DNA from: Brachynemurus nebulosus | Taxonomy: Eukaryota > Arthropoda > Insecta > Neuroptera > Myrmeleontidae | Length of the DNA stretch: 64,000 bases | Direction of reading: 5' to 3' | Assembly: GCA_035578155.1 (NCBI GenBank) | Contig: JAPWDM010000006.1 | Span: 49,097,529 to 49,161,528 of the forward strand | Shown here: positions 1 to 10,259 of the stretch, one piece after another | How the letters are laid out: every line of letters begins with the position of its first letter | Position numbering within the stretch: position 1 is the first letter of the stretch | Made by a program: the position numbers and the translations under genes | The notes under the pieces: model-generated | Told to the model about the DNA's origin: nothing | Seen by the model: the letters and a program-made list of their open reading frames with translations, nothing else | The model's database searches: none

Positions 1-601
1 TTACGTTAATTACAGGAGCTAATATGTGCCAGTTTTGTGCGTTGTATACGCCGGATGGGATCAGGAATTTGTTACTGATTCTGGTTTCGGGTAAAAGTAC
101 ATCGCCAGATTGGATATCTGTGGGAAGCTTTATTATCTGTTTACTATTTGCTTCTATTGTGTGTACGCCACTCATTAAGTTAGGTTTTAGTAACAATCTA
201 TTTGTTGAAGAGGGTGTAATTAATATTTTATTATGAACATCGACTTGTGCTTGTAAAAGATTGAGTGCGTCTAGTCCTATTAGTCCGTCGAAGTATGCAT
301 GAAATTTAAAAACTAGGAATTCTAAATGTCCGTCTTGATTGAATTCGACAAATATAGGTAAATGTACTTTCGTGTCTATTGTATGTGTGCCTAGAAGTGC
401 TTTGATATTAACTGGTTTGATTTTAAATGTTTGACTGGGATGGACGTATTCTGGGTTAATAAAGGAGTTCGAGGAGCCCGTATCTATGAGAAATTTTAGG
501 GGTGGTCCGTGTGCGTTCGAGATGTTTATGTATGGTAAGGTGGATTCGTGTAGGTTGTTATCTATGTATCCGAATTGTTCTCCCAACTGAACTGAAAATT
601 T
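1..601 (-). CDS. pol: pol polyprotein, N-terminal aspartic protease part (partial)
   Basis: The frame is open without a stop from the gag overlap to the window edge, about 200 codons, in the -1 frame relative to gag. The aspartic protease active site Asp-Thr-Gly-Ser-Ser is encoded at 470-484, followed about 60 codons later by a second hydrophobic-hydrophobic-Gly motif (Leu-Ile-Gly, about 276-290). Both are hallmarks of retroviral-type dimeric proteases that cut the Gag-Pol precursor. There is no ATG at the start, so expression should depend on ribosomal frameshifting from gag. Reverse transcriptase, RNase H and integrase would follow beyond base 1. That this is a retroelement protease is clear; activity cannot be judged from a partial frame. 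Confidence 0.8.
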
Positions 602-1917
602 TGGTCGTCTATTTCATATGATTGGTTGAAGTAGCCATCGTCCGTTTCATTTGGCTCGTCACTATTTAAATTTGGTTCATTACTATCGGATAAGTATGAG
701 TCTAAGTTAGTGAAGTCCTGATTCTCTTGTGTTTCTACATTATGTAGTTCCTTGCTCATGAATGTTGGTCTACTTTGTTGTTGGAAGAAATTTGGTCGGG
801 GTTGTTGATGTGGAAGGTTGGGACGTCTCATGCTAATCATATTGCTACCTATGTCCATTGGGGTGGCTTTGAATGGTCCCGGTTGTTGAGGTTTAGGAAA
901 TGGAAAGTTTTGTTTGGGTGGTTGAGGAATATGTGGTGTGTATTGTATGGTTTGTTGGGGTTGTGTAAATTTATGAATGTTTTGGTTGATTGGTAAGTGT
1001 CGTGTGTGTATTATATTTGTGTTGGTATGGAATGGTTTATGTGTTATAATTTTGTTCTGAGTAGGTTTGTTCTGATATGATTGTCCCCTTTGGTGGTAGT
1101 GGATATTTTGTTCCTTGATGGCATATTCGAAGGCCATCTGAATTGTATCTGGGTTTCTGGCCCTAACTACTGAACCGATAGGTTCTTTCAAACCAGCTAG
1201 AAACACGTCTTTTGTCAAAGTTCTGTATAAATTAATTTTTGAATTTATTATATTAATGTCTGTTTCGTTTAATTTAGTGAAGTTAGAGAGTGATGCAAGA
1301 ATTTCGATAACGTGAGAATAGAACTCTTCCATTTTTTGGTTCGGTCCCTGTCGTAATGAATGTAAATCTCTAATTAAGGTAGTTTCGTTTCTTTTATCTG
1401 CATAATGAGAAATTAGGTTACTTTTTATGCTATTCCAATTTATTGGTGTGCCATACATATTTAACACTTCGTTGGCTTCACCAACTATTTTGTTTCGTAT
1501 GGCCCTGACCCACATTTTACCATAGCCTTGTGTCCAGTCCATGGTGACACAGCTTATTATTTCCTCTACATTTTCGATAAAGTCGTGTAAGGCACGGGGG
1601 TTACCATTAAATTCTGGTAGGTTTTTAATTGGGTCTGGGATTTTGAATGCTTCTAATATTTGCGAAATACCGGTTATGGCTTCGTTAGTCATTTCTAAAT
1701 TATTTTCTCTTTCCTTTGAGAGGTTATTTAATACGAAATTATTTGAATTTGTCTCGTTACTAATTCTATCTAAACTACTATGAACATCGGATGTCGTAAG
1801 CCGCGATACCGATGTTTCGAGCTCGGCAACTGCGTTTTCTGCGCCGGGGTTGCGAGGGACACTTGTGGTTAAGTAAGGTTTAGAGCTTTTGATAACGGTT
1901 TTGAGGGATTTAGGCAT
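562..1917 (-). CDS. gag: Gag structural protein of the Ty3/gypsy element (451 aa, intact)
   Basis: Gag forms the virus-like particle and packages the element RNA. The frame opens with ATG at 1917 and closes with TAG at 562 without interruption. Residues 1-80 are low-complexity and polar. Residues about 80-285 look like the retrotransposon capsid fold: a Pro-Glu-Phe-Asn-Gly motif at 101-105 begins a helical stretch rich in aromatic and hydrophobic residues, including Trp-Val-Arg-Ala-Ile. The last 160 residues are rich in Pro, Gln, Asn and His. No CCHC zinc knuckle is present, which is typical of insect errantiviruses and unlike vertebrate retroviruses. The C-terminus ends in an acidic stretch that overlaps pol. 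The start is the first ATG after the leader. Confidence 0.85.
   Translation of the reverse strand: MPKSLKTVIKSSKPYLTTSVPRNPGAENAVAELETSVSRLTTSDVHSSLDRISNETNSNNFVLNNLSKERENNLEMTNEAITGISQILEAFKIPDPIKNLPEFNGNPRALHDFIENVEEIISCVTMDWTQGYGKMWVRAIRNKIVGEANEVLNMYGTPINWNSIKSNLISHYADKRNETTLIRDLHSLRQGPNQKMEEFYSHVIEILASLSNFTKLNETDINIINSKINLYRTLTKDVFLAGLKEPIGSVVRARNPDTIQMAFEYAIKEQNIHYHQRGQSYQNKPTQNKIITHKPFHTNTNIIHTRHLPINQNIHKFTQPQQTIQYTPHIPQPPKQNFPFPKPQQPGPFKATPMDIGSNMISMRRPNLPHQQPRPNFFQQQSRPTFMSKELHNVETQENQDFTNLDSYLSDSNEPNLNSDEPNETDDGYFNQSYEIDDQNFQFSWENNSDT
595..601 (-). promoter_or_regulatory. Probable -1 ribosomal frameshift slippery heptamer (A AAT TTT)
   Basis: Read on the minus strand in the gag frame, the codons Gln-Asn-Phe are written with A AAT TTT, which fits the canonical X XXY YYZ pattern. 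It lies 10 codons before the gag stop at 562-564. After a one-base backward slip the frame is open through the overlap into the protease. A downstream stem-loop or pseudoknot was not worked out. Confidence 0.6.
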
Positions 1918-2148
1918 AGAAAAGCAGCAAATAAGAAAGAACTATTTACTTACAGTAAGCCGCTGCAGATTCTTCCTGTTGCTGTTTCCATAGATCCGTA
2001 TCCACACTAAAGATTGAAATCCACGTACCGTCGGTGTTTGCGTTGTGAACCACCACACTTGATATTCTTTCAAGTTTGAGTTTGCCGCACAATAAACCGT
2101 TGTTCGGGACTCACGATTCACGTATATTACTTTAACGGCGGTACTTGC

Positions 2149-2168
2149 GGATCCTACCGACTACGCCA
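2149..2168 (-). other. Primer binding site, complementary to a tRNA-Ser 3' end
   Basis: Directly inside the LTR the minus strand reads TGGCGTAGTCGGTAGGATCC. As I recall the family, this differs at one base from the TGGCGCAGTCGGTAGGAT primer site of 297/17.6-type elements, which is complementary to the CCA end and T arm of tRNA-Ser. It defines the LTR edge and the direction of the element. Confidence 0.65.
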
Positions 2169-2581
2169 ATTACGTTTCACGATAAACGAAACTTAATAAA
2201 AAAAAATTTATTTATTTGATTTTACAAGTTTTACAATGATCGTTACAACAATTGTTGTAACAATTAGAGCTCTAAATACAATTACTGACTAAACAAGTAT
2301 CGTCAACTGGTTGAATGTTCATTCCTTTTATATCAGTTGATGATGCTTTTACAATTACAAAACGTGCCAAAATATGCTTACAGAACAATTCGTGTTGTTT
2401 TACAAAATAATCTTTGTTTTGGTTCGGAAATTGCTATTACTTACAAAAGTTATTATTTCAAAGAAATGTTTATATTAATCTAATCAAATAATGGATTTCA
2501 ACGAAAATGTGTTAATTTATAAATATGATGAGTAATCGGTTTTGGTCACGTATGTCACGTATAATAGTGTAGTTGATCATA

Positions 2582-2586
<5 letters not shown>
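2168..2586 (-). repeat. 5' LTR of the Ty3/gypsy element (about 419 bp, edges inferred)
   Basis: The inner edge is set by the primer binding site. The outer edge is placed where unique sequence meets the (TA)n tract. On the minus strand the LTR would begin AATTA and end TAATT, a short inverted terminal repeat. It contains TCAGT, the usual initiator of TATA-less insect LTR promoters (about 2285-2290), and AATAAATAAA near the inner end as a candidate poly(A) signal. The second LTR is outside the window, so the edges cannot be confirmed. Confidence 0.5.

Positions 2587-2654
<68 letters not shown>
2586..2654. repeat. (TA)n microsatellite
   Basis: About 69 bp of uninterrupted TA between the gypsy LTR and a Helentron-like block. 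It was probably the insertion target of the gypsy element. Confidence 0.95.
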
Positions 2655-2656
<2 letters not shown>

Positions 2657-2775
2657 TGTAGTGAATATTATTTTTGGTTTCTAGGGACCTCAAGACAAAT
2701 TTCTGCCATATTCCCGGGCTCAAGTCGTCTCATGAGACCTACTGGAATAGCTGAATTTCTGGAAATTCGCTAAAA
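2655..2775 (+). mobile_element. Helentron/DINE-1-like repeat, 3' block (copy 1)
   Basis: The shared block contains AAATTTCTGCCATA, then CCCGGGCT, and closes with AATTTC TGG AAATT and CGCTAAAA. Related blocks occur at 4720-4816, 8266-8393 and, inverted, at 61439-61565. All directly follow a (TA)n tract and end in a small hairpin plus CTAAAA or TTAAAA. That architecture resembles DINE-1/Helentron non-autonomous elements, but the assignment is an inference. Confidence 0.5.
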
Positions 2776-3270
2776 AGCAAACAATTTTCAATAAATGAAT
2801 AAATATGCCGCCGATTCTTAAACTAAATTACTTTGACTACTAAACTTTCAAACTTATTTGATCCTATGATATAAATATACTAAAAACTAGAGAGATTTGG
2901 ATGCGAAATTTATCATTAGTTTTAGTAATTCGAAATGTGATACATAATAATGGTGTGTTTCTTGAGTATAACACTACGGAAATAATTAAAATGTACATTC
3001 GGTCAGTTTTATCGACAAATATATATGTATAGTGCTATTCAAAAAGTAAAAGTTTACATTGAAGCTCGAAAACCATAAGAGCCATAAAGCTTCTGGCTAT
3101 AGAAATCTGATGCTCTTACCGGTGTCTAGCACTCTTTTTTGAATGATATTTTGATTAAATCAACGGTTTGACATCATTATTATTTTAAATACGAACTTTT
3201 TTATTAGAATTAGTCTTTTCCAACGGATTTAAGAATTACTTCTGCAAAAACTGTTTTCAGTAAATGTAAA
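2776..3270. other. No gene recognised
   Basis: AT-rich DNA with stops in all frames; no motif recognised. Confidence 0.5.
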
Positions 3271-3274
3271 TTAA

Positions 3275-3870
3275 TCCTTTGCACTCGATGGGCGCCGCCA
3301 CGGCGACATAATAAATATTAACTTCACTCGTTAGGCGCCGCAGCGGCGCCATAAACAATAGGTACGTATTTTATTATTTACAACACGCTAGGGGAGCTAA
3401 GGCCCGATTTACATTAACGCTCCGCTCTCAGTACGATATCACTCCGCTCCCGGTTCGATAAAATATTCTTACATAATAAATAATGAGTGTATTCACATCA
3501 TCGCTCTGATATCGGTCCGATATCAGTCATGGTTCGCTCTAGCTTCAATACCGCTCCAATACCAATACCGCTGAGATAATATTTTATCGGAGCGATATGA
3601 GACCCTAATCGATAATAGTGAACACGTTTTTGATTCCACTTCGTCCCTTTCTCAGCTTTCTTCATTTATTTGAAAATTATTATATTAGGAAAACATAATA
3701 CAACACAACGACGCGACGTCTTGCTACAATACATTGTGATACATACTACTAAAATTAACTAATAGATATATGGATATTATGTTATCCTAATACAATAGTG
3801 TTTGCAGCGTTTTAAAACTACTGTCGAGTAGCTGAGTACCCATACTAAAAAATGGTTCGAGTGCAAAGAG
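3275..3870. mobile_element. piggyBac-like MITE with TTAA duplication (596 bp)
   Basis: The left end is TTAA followed by TCCTTTGCACTCGA; the right end is TCGAGTGCAAAGAG followed by TTAA. The 14-bp TIRs match at 12 positions. TTAA targets and CCTTT-type termini are diagnostic of piggyBac elements. Near the left end a GGCGCCGC motif occurs twice (about 3290-3350). No transposase is present, and a second MITE has inserted at 3401. Confidence 0.7.
3401..3655 (+). mobile_element. Partial copy of the 51103-51566 MITE, nested
   Basis: It begins GGCCCGATTTACATTAACGC and follows the 51103 copy closely for about 250 bp, including GGAGCGATAT near its middle. It then ends without the opposite TIR. It lies inside the piggyBac-like element 3275-3870 and is therefore younger than it. 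Confidence 0.7.
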
Positions 3871-3874
3871 TTAA

Positions 3875-4330
3875 GTCAAAACAGACAAATAACGTAGATA
3901 AATGCATATTAATTTGGCAAAAATATAAAATAAAATATATTACGTAAAATCTAAATTTATAAGTGCCTACTGCTTCTATAATACTGTTAACATGGTTTAT
4001 TAAATTTATATATGTTTAGTTATACGAATTTGGATAGCTAATCACTCATTCGAATTCTTCAAAAAACAAAACCATTTATATTTGTGAAATTATTTTATAA
4101 TAATAGTTTAAATATTTCTGCCAGTTAGATAACGAACATATTAATCAAATACCCCTGTCGCAGCACCTGCATAACATAGCGAATTTTCAAAGATAGGACA
4201 CTGACGGATCTCATATAACAACTTGTATCCATCTAAAATAGTTTAACTCTATAACAGTGATAAGATTTTCCAAATCGGTTGAGTTTAACCAAAAAATCAC
4301 TAAAAACGGTGAAAAATGGCTTCTAAAAAT
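3875..4330. other. No gene recognised
   Basis: AT-rich DNA without a coding or repeat signature I recognise. Confidence 0.5.
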
Positions 4331-4439
4331 CGGACATATCAGCTAACGAACTCGTCCCAGCTTTTGAGACTTTTGAACTTCTAACAAAATTTCGTAAAGA
4401 TTGAATGCTTCATTCGAGAGTTATCGCGCAGACACACAC

Positions 4440-4444
<5 letters not shown>

Positions 4445-4506
<62 letters not shown>
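4445..4506. repeat. (TA)n microsatellite
   Basis: About 62 bp of TA, preceded by a short CA run, inside the Helentron-like repeat. Confidence 0.95.
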
Positions 4507-4509
<3 letters not shown>

Positions 4510-4660
4510 AAATAACTCTTGTCCTTTTGTGGGTGACTCTTTGCACCCTGTAGAAACTAAAACCGCAGGATTTTTTTCGGAATTAACAGTCGCGTCACCC
4601 CTCGATATAGGAAATAAGAATTATTTCCTTTACACCCTGTATATAATATATATACACACC

Positions 4661-4663
<3 letters not shown>

Positions 4664-4719
<56 letters not shown>
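4664..4719. repeat. (TA)n microsatellite
   Basis: About 56 bp of TA. An open frame reading through it (Tyr-Ile repeats) is an artefact. Confidence 0.95.
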
Positions 4720-4722
<3 letters not shown>

Positions 4723-4816
4723 TTTAAACAAATTTCTGCCGTATAGTCCCGAACTCGGATCTTTCCATGACATTCTCCGTCATAAATTAAGTTCCAAAAT
4801 GGAAAGTCGCTTAAAA

Positions 4817-5607
4817 TAATAATTTAATAGTTAAATGAATTTTTACTTAAGTAACAGAAAAATTTATAATTTTTTTCTGCTTTCCGTCCTGCGGCTTCAC
4901 TCAGGTGTCTGTTTTGTTTTATTTTTGTTTTAATTTTGATTTATATAATTTCGTGCAATGGAATACATTTTTGTATTTTGTAGCTTTAGTTTGAGACCTT
5001 TGCTCTGATATCCGTAATAATAGTTTTAGATATTCTTCAGTTTTAGACCCTTCTTGGAGAATAACAATTTTAATGCTACTTTCATCTTTTTCTGGAATTC
5101 CAATAGTGTTTGAAGGGTAACTTGGGGATCGATTTAATTGTCCGCACCATTCAGCTATTTAATGTGATCGCTATTAGAAGGTTCTGGAGAACAATCTTAA
5201 CCTTACTTCACTTTTTAATTCGCTATTCTGAAATTCTGTACAAAAACAGTTACTTAAATAATTAATACTATAAAAGCAAGTAATATTCATATTTCAGTAG
5301 CATATCTAATTTTCGCAACATCTTCTTGAGATCCGCCCAGCTGTTTAGTATGAAGAAGTTTTTTTGGAGTCCCAAGGTCCTGGGTGATAATTTTGCCCTC
5401 ACTTATACTAACAAAATCATCTTATTTTAATTTAAATAATAATAGTACAGTTACCTGAGATCCGTTTATCCATTTCTATACGAGAAATGAATAAACAGTT
5501 TATTTTACTTTACGTGTAATTGCTTTGGAAAAAAATTAAAATTTGTGGCTCCGTAACTAACGATAACAACTAATAATGAAACCAAATTTGAAAATTCAGG
5601 CTCTCTT
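4817..5607. other. No gene recognised
   Basis: AT-rich. It may belong to the same transposon as 5608-8393, but the partner arm ends at the window edge, so this cannot be tested here. Confidence 0.4.
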
Positions 5608-5967
5608 GTGCCACCCCTGATATGATGCTCTATTCATAGACACTTCACTAGTCGAAATCCGTTAAGTAACCTTGGCTGTGTGCTTTTCACAAAATTTTAT
5701 AACATTTTTTCTAATTGTATTATATATCTATATATTGATTATTTAATAATAAATCATTGTTAAAAAGATTTAGATTTTAGTAATCAAAATTATTACTTCA
5801 ATAAATTATAAATTAACACTTATTTAATTGACTAATTATTTTCTTAAATAGACTAAACAAAAAATTATAATTATTTATTTATTATTTAAATTTGCCGCTT
5901 TGAGGAATTTGCTTTGTTGTTTGTTACTTGTTGCCCTCTGCTGGGTTGTCTACACAATTAATATTTA

Positions 5968-6447
5968 CAGTCAAACTCATGTATTTTCAACCTGTCGGGA
6001 CTAATCCGCTCATGTATTTTCAACTTCTCCTTCATCCTCACTCCGTGGCAATCATAGAACCACTTGACAGACATAGAACCAATCACAAAAAGCCCGCGTA
6101 AATCTTTACACAATAACAGTAGTCACGTGTACTTCCCCAGTGAATAACCTTAAAATGACAGAATGTCAAGTAACATATTATGATAAACAAAAAAGTCAAA
6201 CATGAAAAAAGTGTAATAAACTTGTAGTAAAATCATTTTTTTAGGAATTGCAAATGAAATAAAATCATATATTGTAGGATTATAGGATAAAACCACTAGT
6301 GGTCGATCAGTTAATCTGACAGTTATTTTTCTGTATTAAAGTATTGCGTGAGAAGTGGGGACCAAAAACTTGAAAATACGTGAGTAAAATCAGTTGAAAA
6401 TAGATGGTGTTGAAAATACATGAGTTGAAAATACATGAGTCCGACTG
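5968..6447. mobile_element. pogo-like MITE, 480 bp, TA duplication
   Basis: The ends are TA CAGTCAAACTCATGTATT and AATACATGAGTCCGACTG TA, a TIR of more than 20 bp with one or two mismatches. The word GTTGAAAATACATGAG or its complement recurs several times near both ends. The inverted partner arm near 63635 lacks this segment and keeps a single TA, which is a natural empty site. CAGT termini with TA targets fit the pogo/Tigger branch of Tc1/mariner. Confidence 0.85.
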
Positions 6448-6498
6448 TAACCTCTTTAATGGACATTAAAGTTAAATTTACACAATTAATTTACACAA

Positions 6499-6720
6499 TT
6501 AATATTTAAGTTTAATGTCTATTCCTTTGTTCAGAAAATGAGCTATTACTTTTTTAGTTAGTGTGTAGAAATCATTTTCATTTGTAAACATTTTATCTAG
6601 TCGATATTGAATTACAAATTTAAAATTTGAAATAGGATTATTGTTCAACATTTTGAAAGGTTGTAACATATTTTGGAATTTATAACCCCATTCAGGTAAG
6701 ATGTTAAATATTTCAAACAA
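6499..6720 (-). pseudogene. Unidentified reading frame conserved in both inverted arms
   Basis: I do not recognise this protein. The frame gives about 70 residues, beginning Phe-Glu-Ile-Phe-Asn-Ile-Leu-Pro-Glu-Trp-Gly and containing a basic and aromatic middle. It has no ATG (the first codon is TTG) and no splice acceptor that I can see upstream. The same frame occurs on the plus strand at about 63130-63330. The only two substitutions I see within the shared frame are at third positions and silent (Lys AAA/AAG, Ala GCT/GCC). It may be a captured gene exon or a remnant of a transposon protein. It could also be chance, since the copies are young and few changes have accumulated. Confidence 0.3.
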
Positions 6721-8393
6721 TTTAATAATTAATTAATGTATTTTTTTATTTTTTAGATTGTTTTATGAGTATTTCAATTAAATTGTAGACAAGCAATCTA
6801 CTTGACAGCAATCCATTCCAATCTTTTTTGATGAATGTTTTCAACAACGAATTAACACTTTCACAAATGTAAAAATGTTTGAATAGCTAACTGTCGTGTG
6901 TAAAGAGGTTAAAATTCATTAACAATTATTAATGGAAATTAAATTATATGTGTAACAATGTAAAATATTTTAAGAAAGATTAAAATTTACTTTTAATTAA
7001 ATGATACATAATTTTATTGGTGTTTTTACTTCTTTTTTGTGCGCTTTTTACACCAAACAATCCGTTTGCATATATTTTCATACTTTACTATTTTAGCTAA
7101 AAGTCAATTCTGTCAAAAATGTCACTTATGTAGATTTGATTTAGCATTCAAATGTAAGTTGAGCCAAAACTCGTTTTTTTTCTATTTTTTTTTTTTTTTT
7201 TTTTGTTAAATAACTCATGTTGTGTGAATTTGTATTGTTTTTTTGGACACAAGCGCGAGGCTCGTAACTGCTGGCTCCTGCTACATGGCTAATTTAGTTG
7301 TTCCGGCACTGTTTAGTTGCTCCAAAAACTTTATTTTCTGTTAAAAACACTATATTGTACCCATGTACTTTGTTTTTAATTCCAAAGTATACCAATTATA
7401 TGTCATCAAAATCTTGTCAAATATATATTTTTTTTTATAAAATTTCCTTACCATCAATTAGTTTTTTCTAATTTAGTTCATCTTATTTAAAATTAAATAA
7501 GAAAATTTTCAAAATAATAAATATAATGTGTTAAAACAAAAATATTTATAATTAGGTTATATACATGCATGCATATTATATGCATATATTTAAAAATGAT
7601 TCCATTTGACAGATTGTTATAAAAACAAAACAAAAAACTAACATTATCAAAATTTGTACTTCGTTTACAAATAGCTAAGGGCCATTCAACACCACAAAAA
7701 AAATATGTCAAAAGTTTATTTAATCAAATAAATAGTACAGTTTAATTGATTAACATTTATAATATAACTTTATAAATTTATTAAGACATTATTCATAATG
7801 TTTAATTAAAGAAATCTGACATATATTTAGGTAATAGAAATAACTAGTGACGAAACACCCTTAGACACATTTATAAACACAATATATATTAAATAGAAAA
7901 ATCAAACGAGGTAGAGTGAAATAACAAATAAAAAGAGACTTTTAAAAAGTGATTATTTTTGATTTTTCTTAAGAACCACGTTATATAGAACAAAAGTATA
8001 AAAAGCTCTCTGATATAACTTCTTACGAAATTTTTGATAATGTAATAAAATTTTTGAAAAAGTTTTAAATTCTGATCAAAAACACAAAAAAAAGACTTTA
8101 AAGCCCAAAATATCCGGTCTGTGGCATCGGATGTGTCTGGCTAACGAACTTATCCAAGCGTTTTGAACAATTAACGATTTTACCAAATTTCGTAACAATT
8201 AAATGCTTCGTTCGACAGCTATCGCGTACACACATAAATACATATATATATATCTATATATATATAAATTTTAGTGAAGTAGATTTTCGAGTTCTAGAAG
8301 CTCCAAAACAAATTTCTGCCATAGTCCCGGGCTTAGGTCTTACCATAAGAGCTGCTGTAATAGCTGAATTTTCATTCTGAAAATTCGCTAAAA

Positions 8394-10247
8394 GTTCTTA
8401 TAGTTATGTGTTATGTGTAAATATGTACATAAGTAGTAAGAAAAAATTTTAAAATAGTAGCTAGCCGGTTGGTTAAATAAAACACACGCATTGTAGGTAT
8501 GTTTAAAACATATACATAGGTATAGCCAGAAATATGAATCGCTACTGCACATACACACTTGCACAATAAAATCGACTTTCTCATATTAAATTATTTATTA
8601 ATTATGCAAAAAAGCCATGAGCAATAAAACAACGTTGAAATGAAAATAAAAATAAAAAATCTGTAATAAACAGAGATACACACATGCATGAATGTTGGTA
8701 CAGAGTGTTCCAGAAGGGATAGTAAATATTTTAGGATGGTCGGATGGAATATTTTCAGAAGAAAACTTTCAGTTTATAGCTTCTAAGATGGTGGGGGTAC
8801 TTCTTGATTGGATTAAGTCTAGGTTTAATAATACAAGGTAGTATATTTGATCTGCATTCAGCATTTCGAGTATTGCTTCGATAGAGGTAAGAAAAGGTAA
8901 AATAGAAAAATTCTAGGTATCGACACAGTAATAGTCACTTAAGCATTTGCAGTTACTTAATATTAAATACTTTAAATAATTAATAATTTTTTAGCACTAA
9001 CTAATAGTAAATAAGTATATAGAGATCTGTTGAATAAGGGTATGATATCTGGTGTTTAAAAATCAGACTATTCTTAAAGTGCATTTGCTGAAATGTCATT
9101 AATGATTTGAACTTCAATTGATTTGTTTCTTTCATTCGTTGACAGTTCTCCGGTTATTTCATGACATTTGACCATTTAATTTTGACGTTTGTATACTACA
9201 AAGTGTAAATTGTAATATTCATTAACTCATGGACTCATTTTTTCATATTTTTACTTCATTTTAACTATTTTTCAGATCCAAGATCCTCTCTCCTTCAACA
9301 AAATTTCTTTGTTACGAACTTGTGTCAACTCATGTATAAATAGTTTTAATATTTATCATTTTTTCTTCATATCGCATTAACTGTTGCATATAAAACTAAT
9401 GTCAATGCACATTTTCGTCAGCCATTTTTATTAAGCCACGCCTGTTTGACAGTTTCCAATACTATTAATTAATAACCAACTGTACGTATTGTTTTGTTTT
9501 ATTAATAATGCCATCGAAACGTTTATAAGCAATTTTCTTTAGAAAAGACAAAATAACAATTTCTTTCTTTGTACTTTGCTACTGATTGTGAGATCGCTGC
9601 TACTGAGAGTCATAGGTTAATTGTTCAGTTCACTTTGGTACAGAAATGAAAAAAACAGAAGCATCGAAATTCAGTTATCAATGCTTTCTTTCTATTAAAT
9701 TTTTTATATCAAATACTAAACAATTAGCACTAAAAAATTACAACTAATTTTTGAAACCTTTCTATCATTTTGTGCTGTACCTGCGTCATACTGATATCTC
9801 TTTTCCTGGTTGGGATATTGGAATTTCCTGGTTGTGATATTGGAATTTGTAATGGAATCTTATTTCAAATATAGGAGAATTATTTATATCGATTAAAGCA
9901 GTGTTTTCCAAAGTTTTTATATCGTGCAAAAGTCTTTAAGTTTTAACATTTTTGAGGAACGCTACTGAAAATTTTGACTTTCGTTAATTTTATTATCCGC
10001 ATAACCTATTTTTTGTTTCTGAAATTTCCTATCAATAACCGACACCACCAACGTCATTTTTTACACTTTATTTATACAAATTACATTACATGATTGCCGT
10101 ACGTTTTATAAGTGTTTTTGTTAGAGATAGAACTTTTGACGGCAGGGTATCTGTGAAATCGAAAATAACTGGCGACCACTGGTTTGGCATTTGTGTTCAG
10201 TAAAGGTGGGGAAATTATTACGGAAACTATAAATTGAAAGAAAACTG
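8394..10247. other. No gene recognised
   Basis: A 1.85-kb AT-rich stretch. A TACAGAGTGTTCCAGAAGG word at about 8699-8717 resembles the left end of TA-flanked MITEs elsewhere in this window, but no matching right end was found. Confidence 0.4.
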
Positions 10248-10259
10248 TGAATAGCAACA

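Larger units (their letters stand above)
1..2586 (-). mobile_element. Ty3/gypsy (errantivirus-like) LTR retrotransposon, 5' half
   Basis: Reading on the minus strand, the order is LTR (about 2586-2168), tRNA primer site, short leader, gag, then the protease start of pol, which runs off the window. This is the standard order of Ty3/gypsy elements. The gag lacks a zinc knuckle, and the LTR/primer junction matches my recollection of the 17.6/297 group of insect errantiviruses. The element lies against a (TA)n tract, which fits the ATAT target preference of that group. The rest of pol, any env and the 3' LTR are outside the window. The gag is uninterrupted, so the copy is probably young. Confidence 0.85.
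4331..4816 (+). mobile_element. Helentron/DINE-1-like repeat (copy 2)
   Basis: It starts with the block CTAACGAACTCGTCC and continues to an ATGCTTCATTCGAG segment. Then come (TA)n at 4445-4506, a 155-bp insert absent from other copies, a second (TA)n at 4664-4719, and the terminal block ending at TTAAAA. The two flanking blocks are shared with 8100-8393 and, inverted, with 61439-61800. Confidence 0.5.
5608..8393 (+). mobile_element. Left arm of a 53-kb-spaced inverted repeat; Helentron-like element
   Basis: Base 5608 onward is the reverse complement of the window's last bases, and the match continues to 8393, pairing with 61439-64000. Homology stops in both copies just after a hairpin (GAATTTTC ATTCT GAAAATTC) and CGCTAAAA, so this is a transposon end and not a random breakpoint. 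Shared content includes a small reading frame, a poly(T) run near 7190 and a (TA) tract (about 8240-8265, much shorter than in the partner). The left boundary is unknown. The superfamily is inferred from the block-microsatellite-block-hairpin layout. Confidence 0.75.

Noticed and set aside
775..996. 73-codon plus-strand frame
   Set aside because: Antisense to the Pro/Gln-rich end of gag.
4542..4640. CACCCTGTA words as ends of a TACAGGGTG-type MITE
   Set aside because: The words occur twice in the same orientation and no inverted partner was found.
4529..4819. 96-codon open frame with long Tyr-Ile repeat
   Set aside because: It is translation through the (TA)n microsatellite and a transposon end; not a gene.
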